A stretch of DNA of 64,000 nt from Azospirillum griseum. GTDB taxonomy: Bacteria; Pseudomonadota; Alphaproteobacteria; Azospirillales; Azospirillaceae. Under the pieces are notes generated by a model. The model was not told where the DNA came from. It searched no databases and saw nothing but the letters and a program-made list of their open reading frames with translations. Shown piece by piece: positions 40,143 through 48,804 of the stretch (position 1 is its first letter; the number at the start of each line of letters is the position of its first letter). The DNA lies in assembly GCF_003966125.1 (NCBI RefSeq), contig NZ_RXMA01000011.1, positions 62,001 through 126,000 on the forward strand, in the 5' to 3' direction. The translations under genes were made by a program, and so were the position numbers.

Positions 40143-41387
40143 TCACTCCGCCGCCGCCGGAACCGTCCCGGCCACCTCGTCGGGTCGGTGGGGGAAGGCG
40201 AGCGACGACAGGAAGATCGACCCGCCCAGCGCGGCCAGCACCAGCATCACCAGGGTGAATCCACCGGGGAAGGCCCCCACACCCTGATCATGCAGCACCG
40301 CCACCAACGGGACCGCCACCGCGCTCGCCGCGAAGGAAATCAGGTAACGGATGGAGTAGGCCCGCGCCCGCCACGCGTCATCGGTGTATTTGGCGACCAT
40401 GGTGTCGTTGATCGTCACTTGGCCGAAGATCGTGAACATCATCACCGTGGCCACCGCCACCAGCCCCCACCCGCTGGCGTAGCCCGCCAGGATCAGGCAG
40501 GGGGCCTGCAACACCGACAACGGGATGAAGATGGAGCGCAGGGTGTGGCGGTCCACCAGCCGCCCGACGATCAACTGCGAGGTCGCGCCGATCCCATAGA
40601 CCGCGCAAACCAGCGCGCCGATGCCCAACGGGGTGCTGGTCAGCAGGCTCAGCCGTTCGTCGAACAGCTTGGGCAGGGCCAGCGTGGCCGCGTTGAACAC
40701 CACCCCGCCCGCCACCGTCGTCACCGCCAGCACGGAAAAGGCGCGCAGCACCACCGCGCGCGGCAGACGGCCCACCGTCCGCGCCGCCGCCTTGACCGGA
40801 GCCAGGCCATCGGGAACCAGCGCCAGGAAGGCGACACCCAGCCCGATGGTGAACAGGCCGGGCAGCACGAAGGCGGCGCGCCAGCCGAACCCTTGGGTCA
40901 AGCCGCCGGTGGCCAGCGCGGCGACGGCGATGCCCAGATTGCCCCAGACGCCGTTGATGCCGATCTCCCGCCCGACCCGACCGCCCAGCGCGTGGGCGTG
41001 GGCGGTCAGCAGCGCGGTCCCGACCGGGTGGTAGATCGCCCCGAACAGCCCCATCACCGCCAACCCGGCGGCCAACTGCACCGGCGTGCGCGCCAACCCG
41101 GTGAGCGCCGCCGCCGCGCCCATGCACAGGAAGAAGACGACCATCATGTTGCGGCGGCTCCAACGGTCGCCCAGCCAGCCCGCCGGAACCGACCCCGCGC
41201 CAAAGGCGATGAAGCCGCCCAGCGACAGGCCAAGAAGCTCGCCATAGCCCAACCCGAATTCGTCGGCCATGCCCAGCACGGCGGTGGGAAACACCAGCAT
41301 CAGCAGATGATCAACAAAGTGCCCGGCGTTGACGAAGCCGATGACCCGGCGGGACTCCGCCGCAGTGGGTGAGGATGGCGATGGCAT
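40143..41387 (-). CDS. MFS transporter (fosmidomycin-resistance-like)
   Basis: 414 aa, about twelve hydrophobic helices. NAGHFVDHLLMLVFPTAVL at the first helix is like FSR-type exporters and GSVPAGWLGDRWSRRNMM is the loop 2-3 motif. Start at ATG 41387, directly before the hydrophilic N-terminus; an in-frame region to 41495 overlaps the divergent promoter. Probably an exporter controlled by the divergent AraC-type regulator. Confidence 0.85.
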   Translation of the reverse strand: MPSPSSPTAAESRRVIGFVNAGHFVDHLLMLVFPTAVLGMADEFGLGYGELLGLSLGGFIAFGAGSVPAGWLGDRWSRRNMMVVFFLCMGAAAALTGLARTPVQLAAGLAVMGLFGAIYHPVGTALLTAHAHALGGRVGREIGINGVWGNLGIAVAALATGGLTQGFGWRAAFVLPGLFTIGLGVAFLALVPDGLAPVKAAARTVGRLPRAVVLRAFSVLAVTTVAGGVVFNAATLALPKLFDERLSLLTSTPLGIGALVCAVYGIGATSQLIVGRLVDRHTLRSIFIPLSVLQAPCLILAGYASGWGLVAVATVMMFTIFGQVTINDTMVAKYTDDAWRARAYSIRYLISFAASAVAVPLVAVLHDQGVGAFPGGFTLVMLVLAALGGSIFLSSLAFPHRPDEVAGTVPAAAE

Positions 41388-41497
41388 GATGAATGTCCCT
41401 GACCTGCGTTTGGTCTGGACAGGGTAAGCGCGTCCGCCATGATGCGTCTGGTCAACATCTGTCGCGAAACGGACACGTCGCCGGAGGGCACCCACCG

Positions 41498-42328
41498 ATG
41501 CGCATCACCAGCCCCGGCCTGCCCCGCTTCGATCCCTACCAGCAACCGATCCTCGCGCTCGCGCGCGACTACCCGCAAGGGTCGGTCGTCGATCCCCACC
41601 AGCACAGCCGGGCGCAACTGCTGTTCTCCACCAGCGGAACCATGCGGGTGACGACGCCGACCGGGGCCTGGATCGTGCCGCCGCTGCGCGCGGTGTGGAT
41701 TCCGGCGGGGATGGAGCATGGCTGGGTGGTGACAGGGCTGGTGCGGCTGCGCACCCTGTTCGTCGATCCCGCCGCCGCCCCCTTCCTGCCCACCGACGCC
41801 TGCCGGGTGATCGAGGTGTCGGAGCTGCTGCGCGCCCTGATCCTGGCGGCGATGGATCTGCCCGCCGACGCGCCGCCCACCGCGCGCAGCGGCCTGATCG
41901 GCGCGCTGGCGCTGGACGAGCTGGCCCGCGCGCCGGAGGTGCCGTTGCGCCTGCCCTTGCCGCAGGACCCGCGCCTGCGCCGCCTCTGCCAAGCCCTGCT
42001 CGACGACCCCACCCGCGCCGACACGCTGGAGGGCTGGGCCGACCAGACCGGGGCCAGCGGCAAAACCATCGCCCGCCTGTTCCTGAAGGAAACCGGCCTG
42101 ACCTTTGGCGCGTGGCGGCAGCAGGCCCGCTTGGCCGAGGCCGTCGCCCAACTCTCCCTGGGCCGCCCCATCGCGCAGGCCGCCCGTGCGGCGGGCTACG
42201 GCAGCGCCAGCGCCTTCACCGCCATGTTCCGCCGCGCCCTGGGGGCCAGCCCGCGCGCGTATCTGAGCGGGGAGGACAACACAAAGGACTCGGAATCACC
42301 TTGCATCCCGGCGTCACAATCGCCATAA
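41498..42328 (+). CDS. AraC-family regulator with cupin sensor domain
   Basis: 276 aa. Cupin-like N-terminal half (VVDPHQHSRAQLLFSTSGTM, WIPAGMEHGW) and a C-terminal double helix-turn-helix (GWADQTGASGKTIARLF, IAQAARAAGYGSASAFTAMF, FRRALGASPRAYL). This NimR-type layout normally activates a neighbouring efflux gene. GGAGGG ten bases upstream supports ATG 41498. It diverges from the MFS gene with 110 bases between. Confidence 0.9.
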   Translation: MRITSPGLPRFDPYQQPILALARDYPQGSVVDPHQHSRAQLLFSTSGTMRVTTPTGAWIVPPLRAVWIPAGMEHGWVVTGLVRLRTLFVDPAAAPFLPTDACRVIEVSELLRALILAAMDLPADAPPTARSGLIGALALDELARAPEVPLRLPLPQDPRLRRLCQALLDDPTRADTLEGWADQTGASGKTIARLFLKETGLTFGAWRQQARLAEAVAQLSLGRPIAQAARAAGYGSASAFTAMFRRALGASPRAYLSGEDNTKDSESPCIPASQSP

Positions 42329-42329
42329 C
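42301..42329 (+). promoter_or_regulatory. Predicted promoter of the 4.5S RNA gene
   Basis: TTGCAT (42301-42306), 17-base spacer, CATAAC (42324-42329). Expected start near 42335, at the 5' edge of the RNA stem. The -35 overlaps the end of the AraC coding region. Confidence 0.55.
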
Positions 42330-42333
42330 AGCG

Positions 42334-42434
42334 GCGGGAGACTGGCGTCGGACGAGTTCCTCGCCAACCTGGTCAGGTCCGGAAGGAAGCAGCCACAACG
42401 AGTTCAGGCTCGGGTCGTTCGTCCAGTCTCCTGC
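42334..42434 (+). ncRNA. ffs: Signal recognition particle RNA, bacterial small (4.5S) type
   Basis: Contains the invariant SRP core GGTCAGGTCCGGAAGGAAGC, which binds Ffh and its M domain, followed by AGCC. Terminal arms GGAGACTGG (42336-42344) and CCAGTCTCC (42423-42431) pair, giving the expected single long hairpin of about 100 nt. It lies immediately before dnaX, a neighbourhood shared with many proteobacteria. Confidence 0.95.
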
Positions 42435-42574
42435 TTTCCTGAATTCATGCCTGATGCAAAGACGGTGCGGAGCGCGCCGCACAGAAACCGGCGACAGAGC
42501 GGCGCGGGGGCGTTATGGTGCGCCCGGTTGATGAACCGCCGATCCATCCCCTGCCGCCGAAACGGGCCTGCCGC

Positions 42575-44467
42575 GTGACCGACACCGCCGCCGCATCCAC
42601 CGCCACCCCCGCGCATCCGCCCGCCACCGGGCTGGCCTATCGGGTGCTGGCGCGCAAATACCGTCCGAAGAATTTCGACGAGCTGATCGGCCAGGACGCG
42701 CTGGTCCGCACCCTGACCAACGCCATCCATTCGGGCCGCATCGCCCAGGCCTTCATGCTGACCGGGGTGCGCGGGGTGGGCAAGACCACGACCGCCCGCA
42801 TCATCGCCCGCGCGCTCAACTGCGTCGGCCCCGACGGGACCGGCGGGCCAACGGTCAGCCCCTGCGGCGTCTGCGACCATTGCCGCGCCATCGCCGAGGA
42901 CCGGCACGTCGATGTGATGGAGATGGACGCCGCCAGCCACACCGGCGTGGATGACATCCGCGAGATCATCGACGGCGTGCGCTACGCCCCGGTGTCGGCG
43001 CGCTACAAGCTCTACATCATCGACGAAGTGCACATGCTGTCGAAGAACGCGTTCAACGCGCTTCTGAAGACGCTGGAAGAGCCGCCCAGCCATGTGAAGT
43101 TCGTCTTCGCCACCACCGAAATCCGCAAGGTTCCGGTCACGGTGCTGTCGCGCTGCCAGCGTTTCGACCTGCGCCGCGTCGATGCCCAGGTGCTGAAGGA
43201 CCATTTCACCCGCGTCACCGGCCTGGAAGGGGCGGAGATCGAGGCCGACGCCGCCGCCCTGGTGGCGCGCGCCGCCGACGGATCGGTGCGCGACGGGCTG
43301 TCGCTGCTCGATCAGGCCATCGCGCTCGCCAACGGACGGGTCACGGCCCAGCAGGTGCGCGACATGCTGGGGCTGGCCGACCGCACCCGCGTGATCGACC
43401 TGTTCGACGCCACCCTGTTCGCCCGCCCGGCCGACGCGCTGGACATCCTGTCCGACCTGCACCGGGTTGGGGCCGATCCGTTGGTGATCCTTCAGGATCT
43501 GCTCGACCTCGTCCACAATCTGACCCGGTTGAAGGTGGTCCCGGACACCGCCAACGACCCCAGCCTGCCCGAGGCGGAGCGGACGCGCGGGGCCGTCCTG
43601 TCGGCCAAGCTCGGCATGCCCGCCCTGACCCGCGCCTGGCAAATCCTGTTGAAGGGGTTGGGCGAGGTGCAGGTCGCCCCGGTGCCGCAACAGGCGCTGG
43701 AGATGGTGATCGTCCGCCTGTCCTACGCCGCCGACCTGCCCACACCGGGCGAGTTGATCCGCCAGTTCCAGGCCCAGCAGGGCGGTGCCGGGGGCGGCGC
43801 GCCGTCGCGCGGTCCCGGCGGGGGTGGTGGACCGGTCGCGGTGGTGTCCAACGGCGTCAGCGCCGGGGGGGCCGCCCACGCGGTTGCCCGCCGCGTTGAC
43901 CCGCAGACCCAGCCTGCCCAACCCCAGCCCGCCCAACCGGCGGCGGCTGTGGCGGTGGGAGCGGCAACCGGCGACGATCTGGCCCCGATGCCGCGCGATT
44001 TCCGCGCGCTGGCCCAACTGTTTTCGGATCGGCGCGAGGGCGCGCTCTACGGCTACCTCGTCAACGCCGTGCATCTCGTGCGGATGGAGCCGGGGCGGCT
44101 GGAGCTGAAGCTCACCGCCACCGCCCCGCCCAACCTGCCCTTCCGCGTCGGCCAGTTCCTGACCGAGTGGACCGGCCAGCGCTGGATCGTCGCCCTGTCC
44201 GACGGCCCGGCCCAACCGACCCTGGGCGAGCAGGAGGCGGCGGACAAGCGCCGCGCCCGCGCCGACGCCGAAGCCCACCCGGTGGTGCGCGCCATCCTGG
44301 ACAGCTTCCAGGGGGCCGAAATCATCGACATCCGCGATCTGGCCGCCATCGCCGCCGCCGAAAGCGGGACCATGGCCGACGACGGCGAATCGCCCGATTT
44401 CCTGGTTCAGCAGCAAGACGACGGGGTTTATTACCCCCTCGACGACGAAGGAGAGTATGACCGATGA
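42575..44467 (+). CDS. dnaX: DNA polymerase III subunit tau (gamma/tau)
   Basis: 630 aa from GTG 42575, chosen because the N-terminus VTDTA followed by YRVLARKYRPKNFDELIGQ fits relatives; ATG 42515 is in frame as an alternative. Walker A GVRGVGKTTTAR, zinc cysteines CGVCDHC, IDEVHMLSKNAFNALLKTLEE and the sensor segment ATTEIRKVPVT are present. After a Gly/Pro/Ala linker the C-terminal 200 residues bind the polymerase core. Residues 431-432 are read from a run of seven G (43865-43871); a -1 slip there meets TGA at 43897. The stop overlaps the ybaB start. Confidence 0.94.
   Translation: MTDTAAASTATPAHPPATGLAYRVLARKYRPKNFDELIGQDALVRTLTNAIHSGRIAQAFMLTGVRGVGKTTTARIIARALNCVGPDGTGGPTVSPCGVCDHCRAIAEDRHVDVMEMDAASHTGVDDIREIIDGVRYAPVSARYKLYIIDEVHMLSKNAFNALLKTLEEPPSHVKFVFATTEIRKVPVTVLSRCQRFDLRRVDAQVLKDHFTRVTGLEGAEIEADAAALVARAADGSVRDGLSLLDQAIALANGRVTAQQVRDMLGLADRTRVIDLFDATLFARPADALDILSDLHRVGADPLVILQDLLDLVHNLTRLKVVPDTANDPSLPEAERTRGAVLSAKLGMPALTRAWQILLKGLGEVQVAPVPQQALEMVIVRLSYAADLPTPGELIRQFQAQQGGAGGGAPSRGPGGGGGPVAVVSNGVSAGGAAHAVARRVDPQTQPAQPQPAQPAAAVAVGAATGDDLAPMPRDFRALAQLFSDRREGALYGYLVNAVHLVRMEPGRLELKLTATAPPNLPFRVGQFLTEWTGQRWIVALSDGPAQPTLGEQEAADKRRARADAEAHPVVRAILDSFQGAEIIDIRDLAAIAAAESGTMADDGESPDFLVQQQDDGVYYPLDDEGEYDR
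43865..43899 (+). promoter_or_regulatory. Possible frameshift site in dnaX
   Basis: Seven G residues in codons GGG GGG G; in the -1 frame a TGA comes ten codons on (43897-43899). The product would have 441 aa, close to the length of gamma in Escherichia coli (431). No classical X XXY YYZ heptamer is present, so this is tentative. Confidence 0.35.
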
Positions 44468-44787
44468 AAAATATCGGCAACATGATGAAGCAAGCCCAGC
44501 AGATGCAGGCCAAGATGCAGGAAATGCAAGCTGGCCTGGACAGCGTCGAAATGTCGGGACAGTCCGGGGCCGGGATGGTCACGGTGACGGTCAACGGCAA
44601 GGGCGAGATGAAGAAGATCAAGCTTGAGAAGGCCATCGTCGATCCCGAAGAGATCGAGGTGCTGGAAGACCTGATCATGGCCGCCTTCAACGACGCCAAG
44701 AAGAAGGTCGAGGCCCACGTCGCCGAGGAAACCTCCAAGCTGATGGGCGGGCTGAAGCTGCCCCCCGGCATCAAGCTGCCCTTCTGA
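44464..44787 (+). CDS. ybaB: YbaB/EbfC-family nucleoid-associated protein
   Basis: 107 aa. N-terminal Met/Gln-rich helix (MMKQAQQMQAKMQEMQAGLD) and the conserved VTVTVNGKGEMKKIKL and LEDLIMAAFNDAKKKVE. It binds DNA as a dimer. ATGA overlap with dnaX indicates coupling. Upstream of recR as in most proteobacteria. Confidence 0.95.
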   Translation: MKNIGNMMKQAQQMQAKMQEMQAGLDSVEMSGQSGAGMVTVTVNGKGEMKKIKLEKAIVDPEEIEVLEDLIMAAFNDAKKKVEAHVAEETSKLMGGLKLPPGIKLPF

Positions 44788-44806
44788 TCCGGCGTCCTGC
44801 CCGGCC

Positions 44807-44842
44807 CCCTCTCCCCACCGGGGAGAGGGTTGGGGTGAGGGG
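44807..44842. repeat. REP-like hairpin between ybaB and recR
   Basis: CCCTCTCCCC (44807-44816), ACC loop, GGGGAGAGGG (44820-44829), then TTGGGGTGAGGGG. This CT/GA-rich hairpin with its trailing sequence resembles common intergenic palindromic repeats of proteobacteria. It would lie in the ybaB-recR transcript. Confidence 0.65.
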
Positions 44843-44891
44843 GATCACCCCCACGCCCCCTTTCCCATGATGTTCCGCACGCACCGGCCCC

Positions 44892-45485
44892 ATGATCGGA
44901 CCTGAAATCGAACGCCTGATTCAATTGCTGTCCAAGCTGCCGGGGATGGGTCCACGGTCGGCGCGGCGGGCGGCGTTGCATCTGATGAAGCGGCGGGACA
45001 GCCTGATGGTTCCCCTGTCCGAAGCCATGGCGCTGGCCGGGGAAGCGGTGCGGGCCTGTTCGGTCTGCGGCAACCTCGACAGCCGCGACCCCTGCACCGT
45101 CTGCGCCGATCACAGCCGTGACCGCAGCATCATCTGCGTCGTCGAAGACGCCGGGGATCTGTGGGCGCTGGAACGCACCCGCGCCTTTCGCGGGACCTAT
45201 CATGTGCTGGGCGGCCTGCTGTCGGCCCTGCAAGGTGTCGGCCCCGACGATCTGAATCTCGACAAGCTGGCCGAACGCGCCGCCGACCCGGCGGTGCGCG
45301 AGGTGATCCTCGCCCTCAACGCCACGGTGGATGGCCAGACCACCGCCCACGTCGTCACCGACCGGCTGGCGGGGACCGAGGTCGCGGTGTCGCGGCTGGC
45401 CCACGGCGTGCCGGTGGGGGGCGAGCTGGATTATCTGGACGACGGCACCCTCACCGCCGCCCTGCGCGCCCGCCGCCCGCTGTAA
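44892..45485 (+). CDS. recR: Recombination protein RecR
   Basis: 197 aa. N-terminal helix-hairpin-helix ([18 protein letters not shown]), C4 zinc finger ([16 protein letters not shown]) and Toprim domain ([17 protein letters not shown], then [20 protein letters not shown]). It acts with RecF/RecO in gap repair. About 105 bases after ybaB. Confidence 0.96.
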   Translation: MIGPEIERLIQLLSKLPGMGPRSARRAALHLMKRRDSLMVPLSEAMALAGEAVRACSVCGNLDSRDPCTVCADHSRDRSIICVVEDAGDLWALERTRAFRGTYHVLGGLLSALQGVGPDDLNLDKLAERAADPAVREVILALNATVDGQTTAHVVTDRLAGTEVAVSRLAHGVPVGGELDYLDDGTLTAALRARRPL

Positions 45486-45533
45486 CCCGTCCGCTGCAAA
45501 CACCCCTGTAAACATCCACCGGTCATTCACGCA

Positions 45534-45563
45534 TCGCGAACGACCGGTCCCCGTCGTTCGCGA
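45534..45563. repeat. 11-bp inverted repeat upstream of the FAD oxidoreductase
   Basis: TCGCGAACGAC (45534-45544) and GTCGTTCGCGA (45553-45563), 8-base spacer. It lies 49 bases after recR and 93 bases before the next start, so it may be an operator or a terminator without U tract. Confidence 0.6.
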
Positions 45564-45656
45564 AGTGGGGCCGCCGTTTTGCGGATCACCGCTCGCCCAA
45601 CCCACCCCGGCCCGGCAGGGTCATCGCGGTTTTCCACCCGCGACGAGACCGCCGCC

Positions 45657-47906
45657 ATGCCCGCCTTTCTCTCCTCCCTCGCCTCCACCAAGCTGCCCAC
45701 CGCCCTGCGGCTGGTTCTGGGCTTTTCCCCCTGGATCCTGTTCGGCGCGTTGCTGCCGCTGGTCGGGGTGGGTGCCGCCAGCGCCGGGGGGCTGGCCGTC
45801 AGTCTGGCCCTCTGCGCCCTGGACAAGCTGCGCGGCTCCTGGAAAGCGCCGGAGCTGGTCGCCGCCGCCTATTTCCTGCTGATGCTGCTGGCGGCCCCGA
45901 TCGGCTGGTCCTGGCCGCAGGACCACATCGGCCTCAGCCTGCATCTGGCCTTGGCGGTGATGGCCTTTGGCGGCTTGGCGCTGGGCCGACCCTTCACCCT
46001 GGATTACGCGCGCGACGACTGGCCGCCCGCCCTGTGGGAGCGGCCCGAATTCCGGATGATCAACCGGGCGATGACCGCCTTGTGGGGGGCGCTGTTCCTG
46101 GTTGGCGCGGCGGGGTTCGCCCTGGGCGACGCGGGCACGGCGGCGGCGCTGTCCATCGGCTCCACCGCGCTCGGCGCGGTCCTGAACCGCCGCGCGCCGC
46201 GCTGGTTGATGGAGATGGGCTTGCGCCGCCGTCTGGCCGCGCTGGATCCCAACCCCTGGACCGCGCCGGACTTCCCGCCGCGCGATCCGGACATTGCAGC
46301 CCCGGCCATCCACACCGCCCCCAGCCACCGCGCCGACTCCGGTGATGAAACCTGCGACGTGGCCGTCGTCGGCTCGGGCATTGGCGGGTTGAGCGCCGCC
46401 GCGCTGCTGGCCAAGGCCGGGTTGCGGGTGACGGTGCTGGAGGCGCACGACCGGCCCGGCGGCTTCTGCACCTCCTGGCTGGTCAAGGCGCGCAACCGCA
46501 AGGAACCGGGCGCGGAGCCGTTCCGTTACCGCTTCGACGCCGGGGTCCACGACATCAGCGGCGCGCACCCCGACGGGCCGCTCGGCCATCTGCTGCGCAG
46601 CCTGGAGATCGACGGGCGGCTGGACTGGCGTCCGGTGACGCGCGGCCTGTATCTCGATGGGCGGTCCCGCCTTTTGCCCGACAACGCCGACGGTCTGGTC
46701 GCCCTGATCGCCGCCGAACACCCCGGCAGCGCCGCCGGGCTGACCGCCTTCATGGCGGAGATGCGGGCAATCCACGCCGATCTGTACCGGGGGTGCGGCG
46801 CGCGCGGCCTGCCCAACATCCCGGCGACGCTCGACGCCCTGCGCGCCTACGCCAGCCAGTCGCCGCACGCCTTCCGTTGGCAGGGGGTGAGCTTCCCCGC
46901 CATGCTCGCCCGCTTCGTCCCCGACGAGGGCGCGCGGCGGATGCTGTCGGTCCTGACCGGCTATCTCAGCGACCGGCCGGACACGCTGACCGTCACCCAG
47001 ATGGCCCCGATCTTCGGCTATTGGTTCGACGGCGGGCGTTACCCCATCGGTGGGTCGCAGGCGCTGGCCGACGCGCTGGCCGACTCGGTCCGCGCCAACG
47101 GCGGAACGCTGCGCCTGCGCACGCCGGTGAAACGCATCCTCATCGAGGATGGCCGCGCCGCCGGAGTCGAGACCGCCGACGGTCGCCGCATCCGCGCCCG
47201 CGCCGTGCTGTCCAACGCCGACCTGCGCCGCACCCTGCTGGAGTTGGTCGGGCCGGAGCATTTGCCGCCCGCCGTTGCCGCCCGCTGCGCGGCGCTGCGG
47301 CCCTCGACCTCCGCCTTCATGGTGACGCTGGGGGTGGAGGGCGTGCCGGACCTGCCCGCCGTGACCTTTGTTCAGGATGACCCGACGCTGGGCATCGCCA
47401 TTCCGTCGCGGCTGGATCCCGGTCTGGCTCCGGCGGGCCATTCGGCGATCACCCTGATGCGGCTGGCCCCGGCCAACCCCACCGGCGCCGATGCGCTGTG
47501 GGACCGCAGCGCCCCCGATTACAAGGCGCGCAAGGCGCGGGAGGGCGACGCGCTGATCGCCGCCGCCGCCCGCGTCATCCCGGACCTGCACCAGCGCATC
47601 ACCGTGCGCCAGGACGCCAGCGCCGCCACCTTCGCCCGTTACGCCCGCAGCACCGGCGGGGCGATCTACGGCATCGACCCGACTCAGGACACCGCCAGCC
47701 GCCGGTCGCCGATTCCCGGCCTGGTTTTGGCCGGTGGCGGTGTCTTCCCCGGCCCCGGTGTGGAGGCTTGTGTCATCTCCGGGCGGCTGGCGGCGGAAGC
47801 GCTGCTGGGGGCCGACCGCCTGAGCCTGGACGCCCTGCGCGCACCGTCCAGAGGCGCAGACAACGGGAGAGCCACCACCACCCGCCCCGCCCTGGTGAAC
47901 GCCTGA
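45657..47906 (+). CDS. Membrane domain fused to a CrtI/phytoene-desaturase-like FAD oxidoreductase
   Basis: 749 aa. Residues 1 to about 205 contain about five or six hydrophobic helices (LRLVLGFSPWILFGALLPLV at the start) with the loop GRPFTLDYARDDWPPALWER. A flavin domain follows: VAVVGSGIGGLSAAALLAKAG (about 236-256), EAHDRPGGFCTSW, substrate-region YPIGGSQALADALADSV, and the C-terminal FAD contact AGGGVFPGPGVEACVISGR. The flavin part resembles carotenoid desaturases and retinol-saturase-like enzymes; no other carotenoid genes are nearby. ATG 45657 precedes the first helix. The fusion suggests a membrane-held oxidoreductase acting on a lipid. Confidence 0.8.
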   Translation: MPAFLSSLASTKLPTALRLVLGFSPWILFGALLPLVGVGAASAGGLAVSLALCALDKLRGSWKAPELVAAAYFLLMLLAAPIGWSWPQDHIGLSLHLALAVMAFGGLALGRPFTLDYARDDWPPALWERPEFRMINRAMTALWGALFLVGAAGFALGDAGTAAALSIGSTALGAVLNRRAPRWLMEMGLRRRLAALDPNPWTAPDFPPRDPDIAAPAIHTAPSHRADSGDETCDVAVVGSGIGGLSAAALLAKAGLRVTVLEAHDRPGGFCTSWLVKARNRKEPGAEPFRYRFDAGVHDISGAHPDGPLGHLLRSLEIDGRLDWRPVTRGLYLDGRSRLLPDNADGLVALIAAEHPGSAAGLTAFMAEMRAIHADLYRGCGARGLPNIPATLDALRAYASQSPHAFRWQGVSFPAMLARFVPDEGARRMLSVLTGYLSDRPDTLTVTQMAPIFGYWFDGGRYPIGGSQALADALADSVRANGGTLRLRTPVKRILIEDGRAAGVETADGRRIRARAVLSNADLRRTLLELVGPEHLPPAVAARCAALRPSTSAFMVTLGVEGVPDLPAVTFVQDDPTLGIAIPSRLDPGLAPAGHSAITLMRLAPANPTGADALWDRSAPDYKARKAREGDALIAAAARVIPDLHQRITVRQDASAATFARYARSTGGAIYGIDPTQDTASRRSPIPGLVLAGGGVFPGPGVEACVISGRLAAEALLGADRLSLDALRAPSRGADNGRATTTRPALVNA

Positions 47907-47935
47907 TCCCCCGAACCCCTGACCCACCGCGCAGC

Positions 47936-47973
47936 AAAAAGCCCCGGCGTCCTTGCGGACGACCGGGGCTTTT
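47936..47973. terminator. Bidirectional terminator between FAD oxidoreductase and cytochrome c genes
   Basis: AAAAGCCCCGG (47937-47947) and CCGGGGCTTTT (47963-47973), perfect 11-bp arms with A and T tracts on both sides, serving both convergent genes. Confidence 0.88.
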
Positions 47974-48028
47974 CGGTTCAACCGGTCTCGCCACCCGTGA
48001 GTCGGAGTGCGATCCTCGCGCGCCGGGA

Positions 48029-48565
48029 TTACGGCAGCGGGGCCGGGCTGTCGGACAGCGAACGGAGATAGGCGATGACGTTGGCGCGCTCCGCATCCTT
48101 CTTCAGACCGGCGAAGGTCATCTTGGTGCCGGGGGCGTAGGCCTTCGGGTCGTAGAGGAACTTGTTCAGCTCGTCATAGCTCCAGGTGCCGCCGGTCTTG
48201 ACCAGCGCGTCGGAGTAGCCGAAGCCCGCCACGTGGCCCTTCGGACCGCCCAGCACGCCGAACAGGTTCGGGCCGACCTTGTTCGCCCCGCCCTTGTCGA
48301 AGCTGTGGCAGGCCGCGCAGGCCTTGGCCGCCGTTTGACCGGCGGCGGCGTCGGCCGAGGCCATCAGCGGACCGATGGCCGCCGGACCCGCCGCAGCGGC
48401 AGCCCCCTTGTCGGCGACCGCAGCCCCCGCCGGCGCGGCAACGACATAGGCGCTCTTTTCCAGCTTCTTGGGATGGACCAGCACCTCGGACGCGAAGCCG
48501 GTCAGCATGGCGATCAAGCCCGCCAGCAGAACGGCGCCAAAAATCTTGTTCAACTCCATGCTCAT
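48029..48565 (-). CDS. Membrane-anchored c-type cytochrome (CycM-like)
   Basis: 178 aa. N-terminal uncleaved helix (IFGAVLLAGLIAMLTGFA), an Ala-rich linker, and a class I cytochrome c domain with C83AAC86H87 and methionine ligand in GTKMTFAGL. It likely shuttles electrons between the bc1 complex and an oxidase. ATG 48565, with MSMELNK. Followed divergently by kdsB and pheA, an order also common in related genomes. Confidence 0.93.
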   Translation of the reverse strand: MSMELNKIFGAVLLAGLIAMLTGFASEVLVHPKKLEKSAYVVAAPAGAAVADKGAAAAAGPAAIGPLMASADAAAGQTAAKACAACHSFDKGGANKVGPNLFGVLGGPKGHVAGFGYSDALVKTGGTWSYDELNKFLYDPKAYAPGTKMTFAGLKKDAERANVIAYLRSLSDSPAPLP

Positions 48566-48804
48566 GTGAGTCTCTTCGTCCTTCGTGTCTTCTGTTCGCC
48601 GGCCGTTGATCCGCCGGGGGCGTTCCCGCCGCCTTCGCGTGAGGCGTCGCCCGCACCATACCGCGCGCGCACGGGCTTGTCACCGGCTTGGGATGTGGAA
48701 AAGGTCCCGCGCTGCACCGCCACAAGCCTTGACGCCGCCGCCGCTTCCATGGTTCACCCGCCCCAGACGCGGCCCCCGCGCCGGTTCTTTGCAGCGAGCC
48801 ACCG

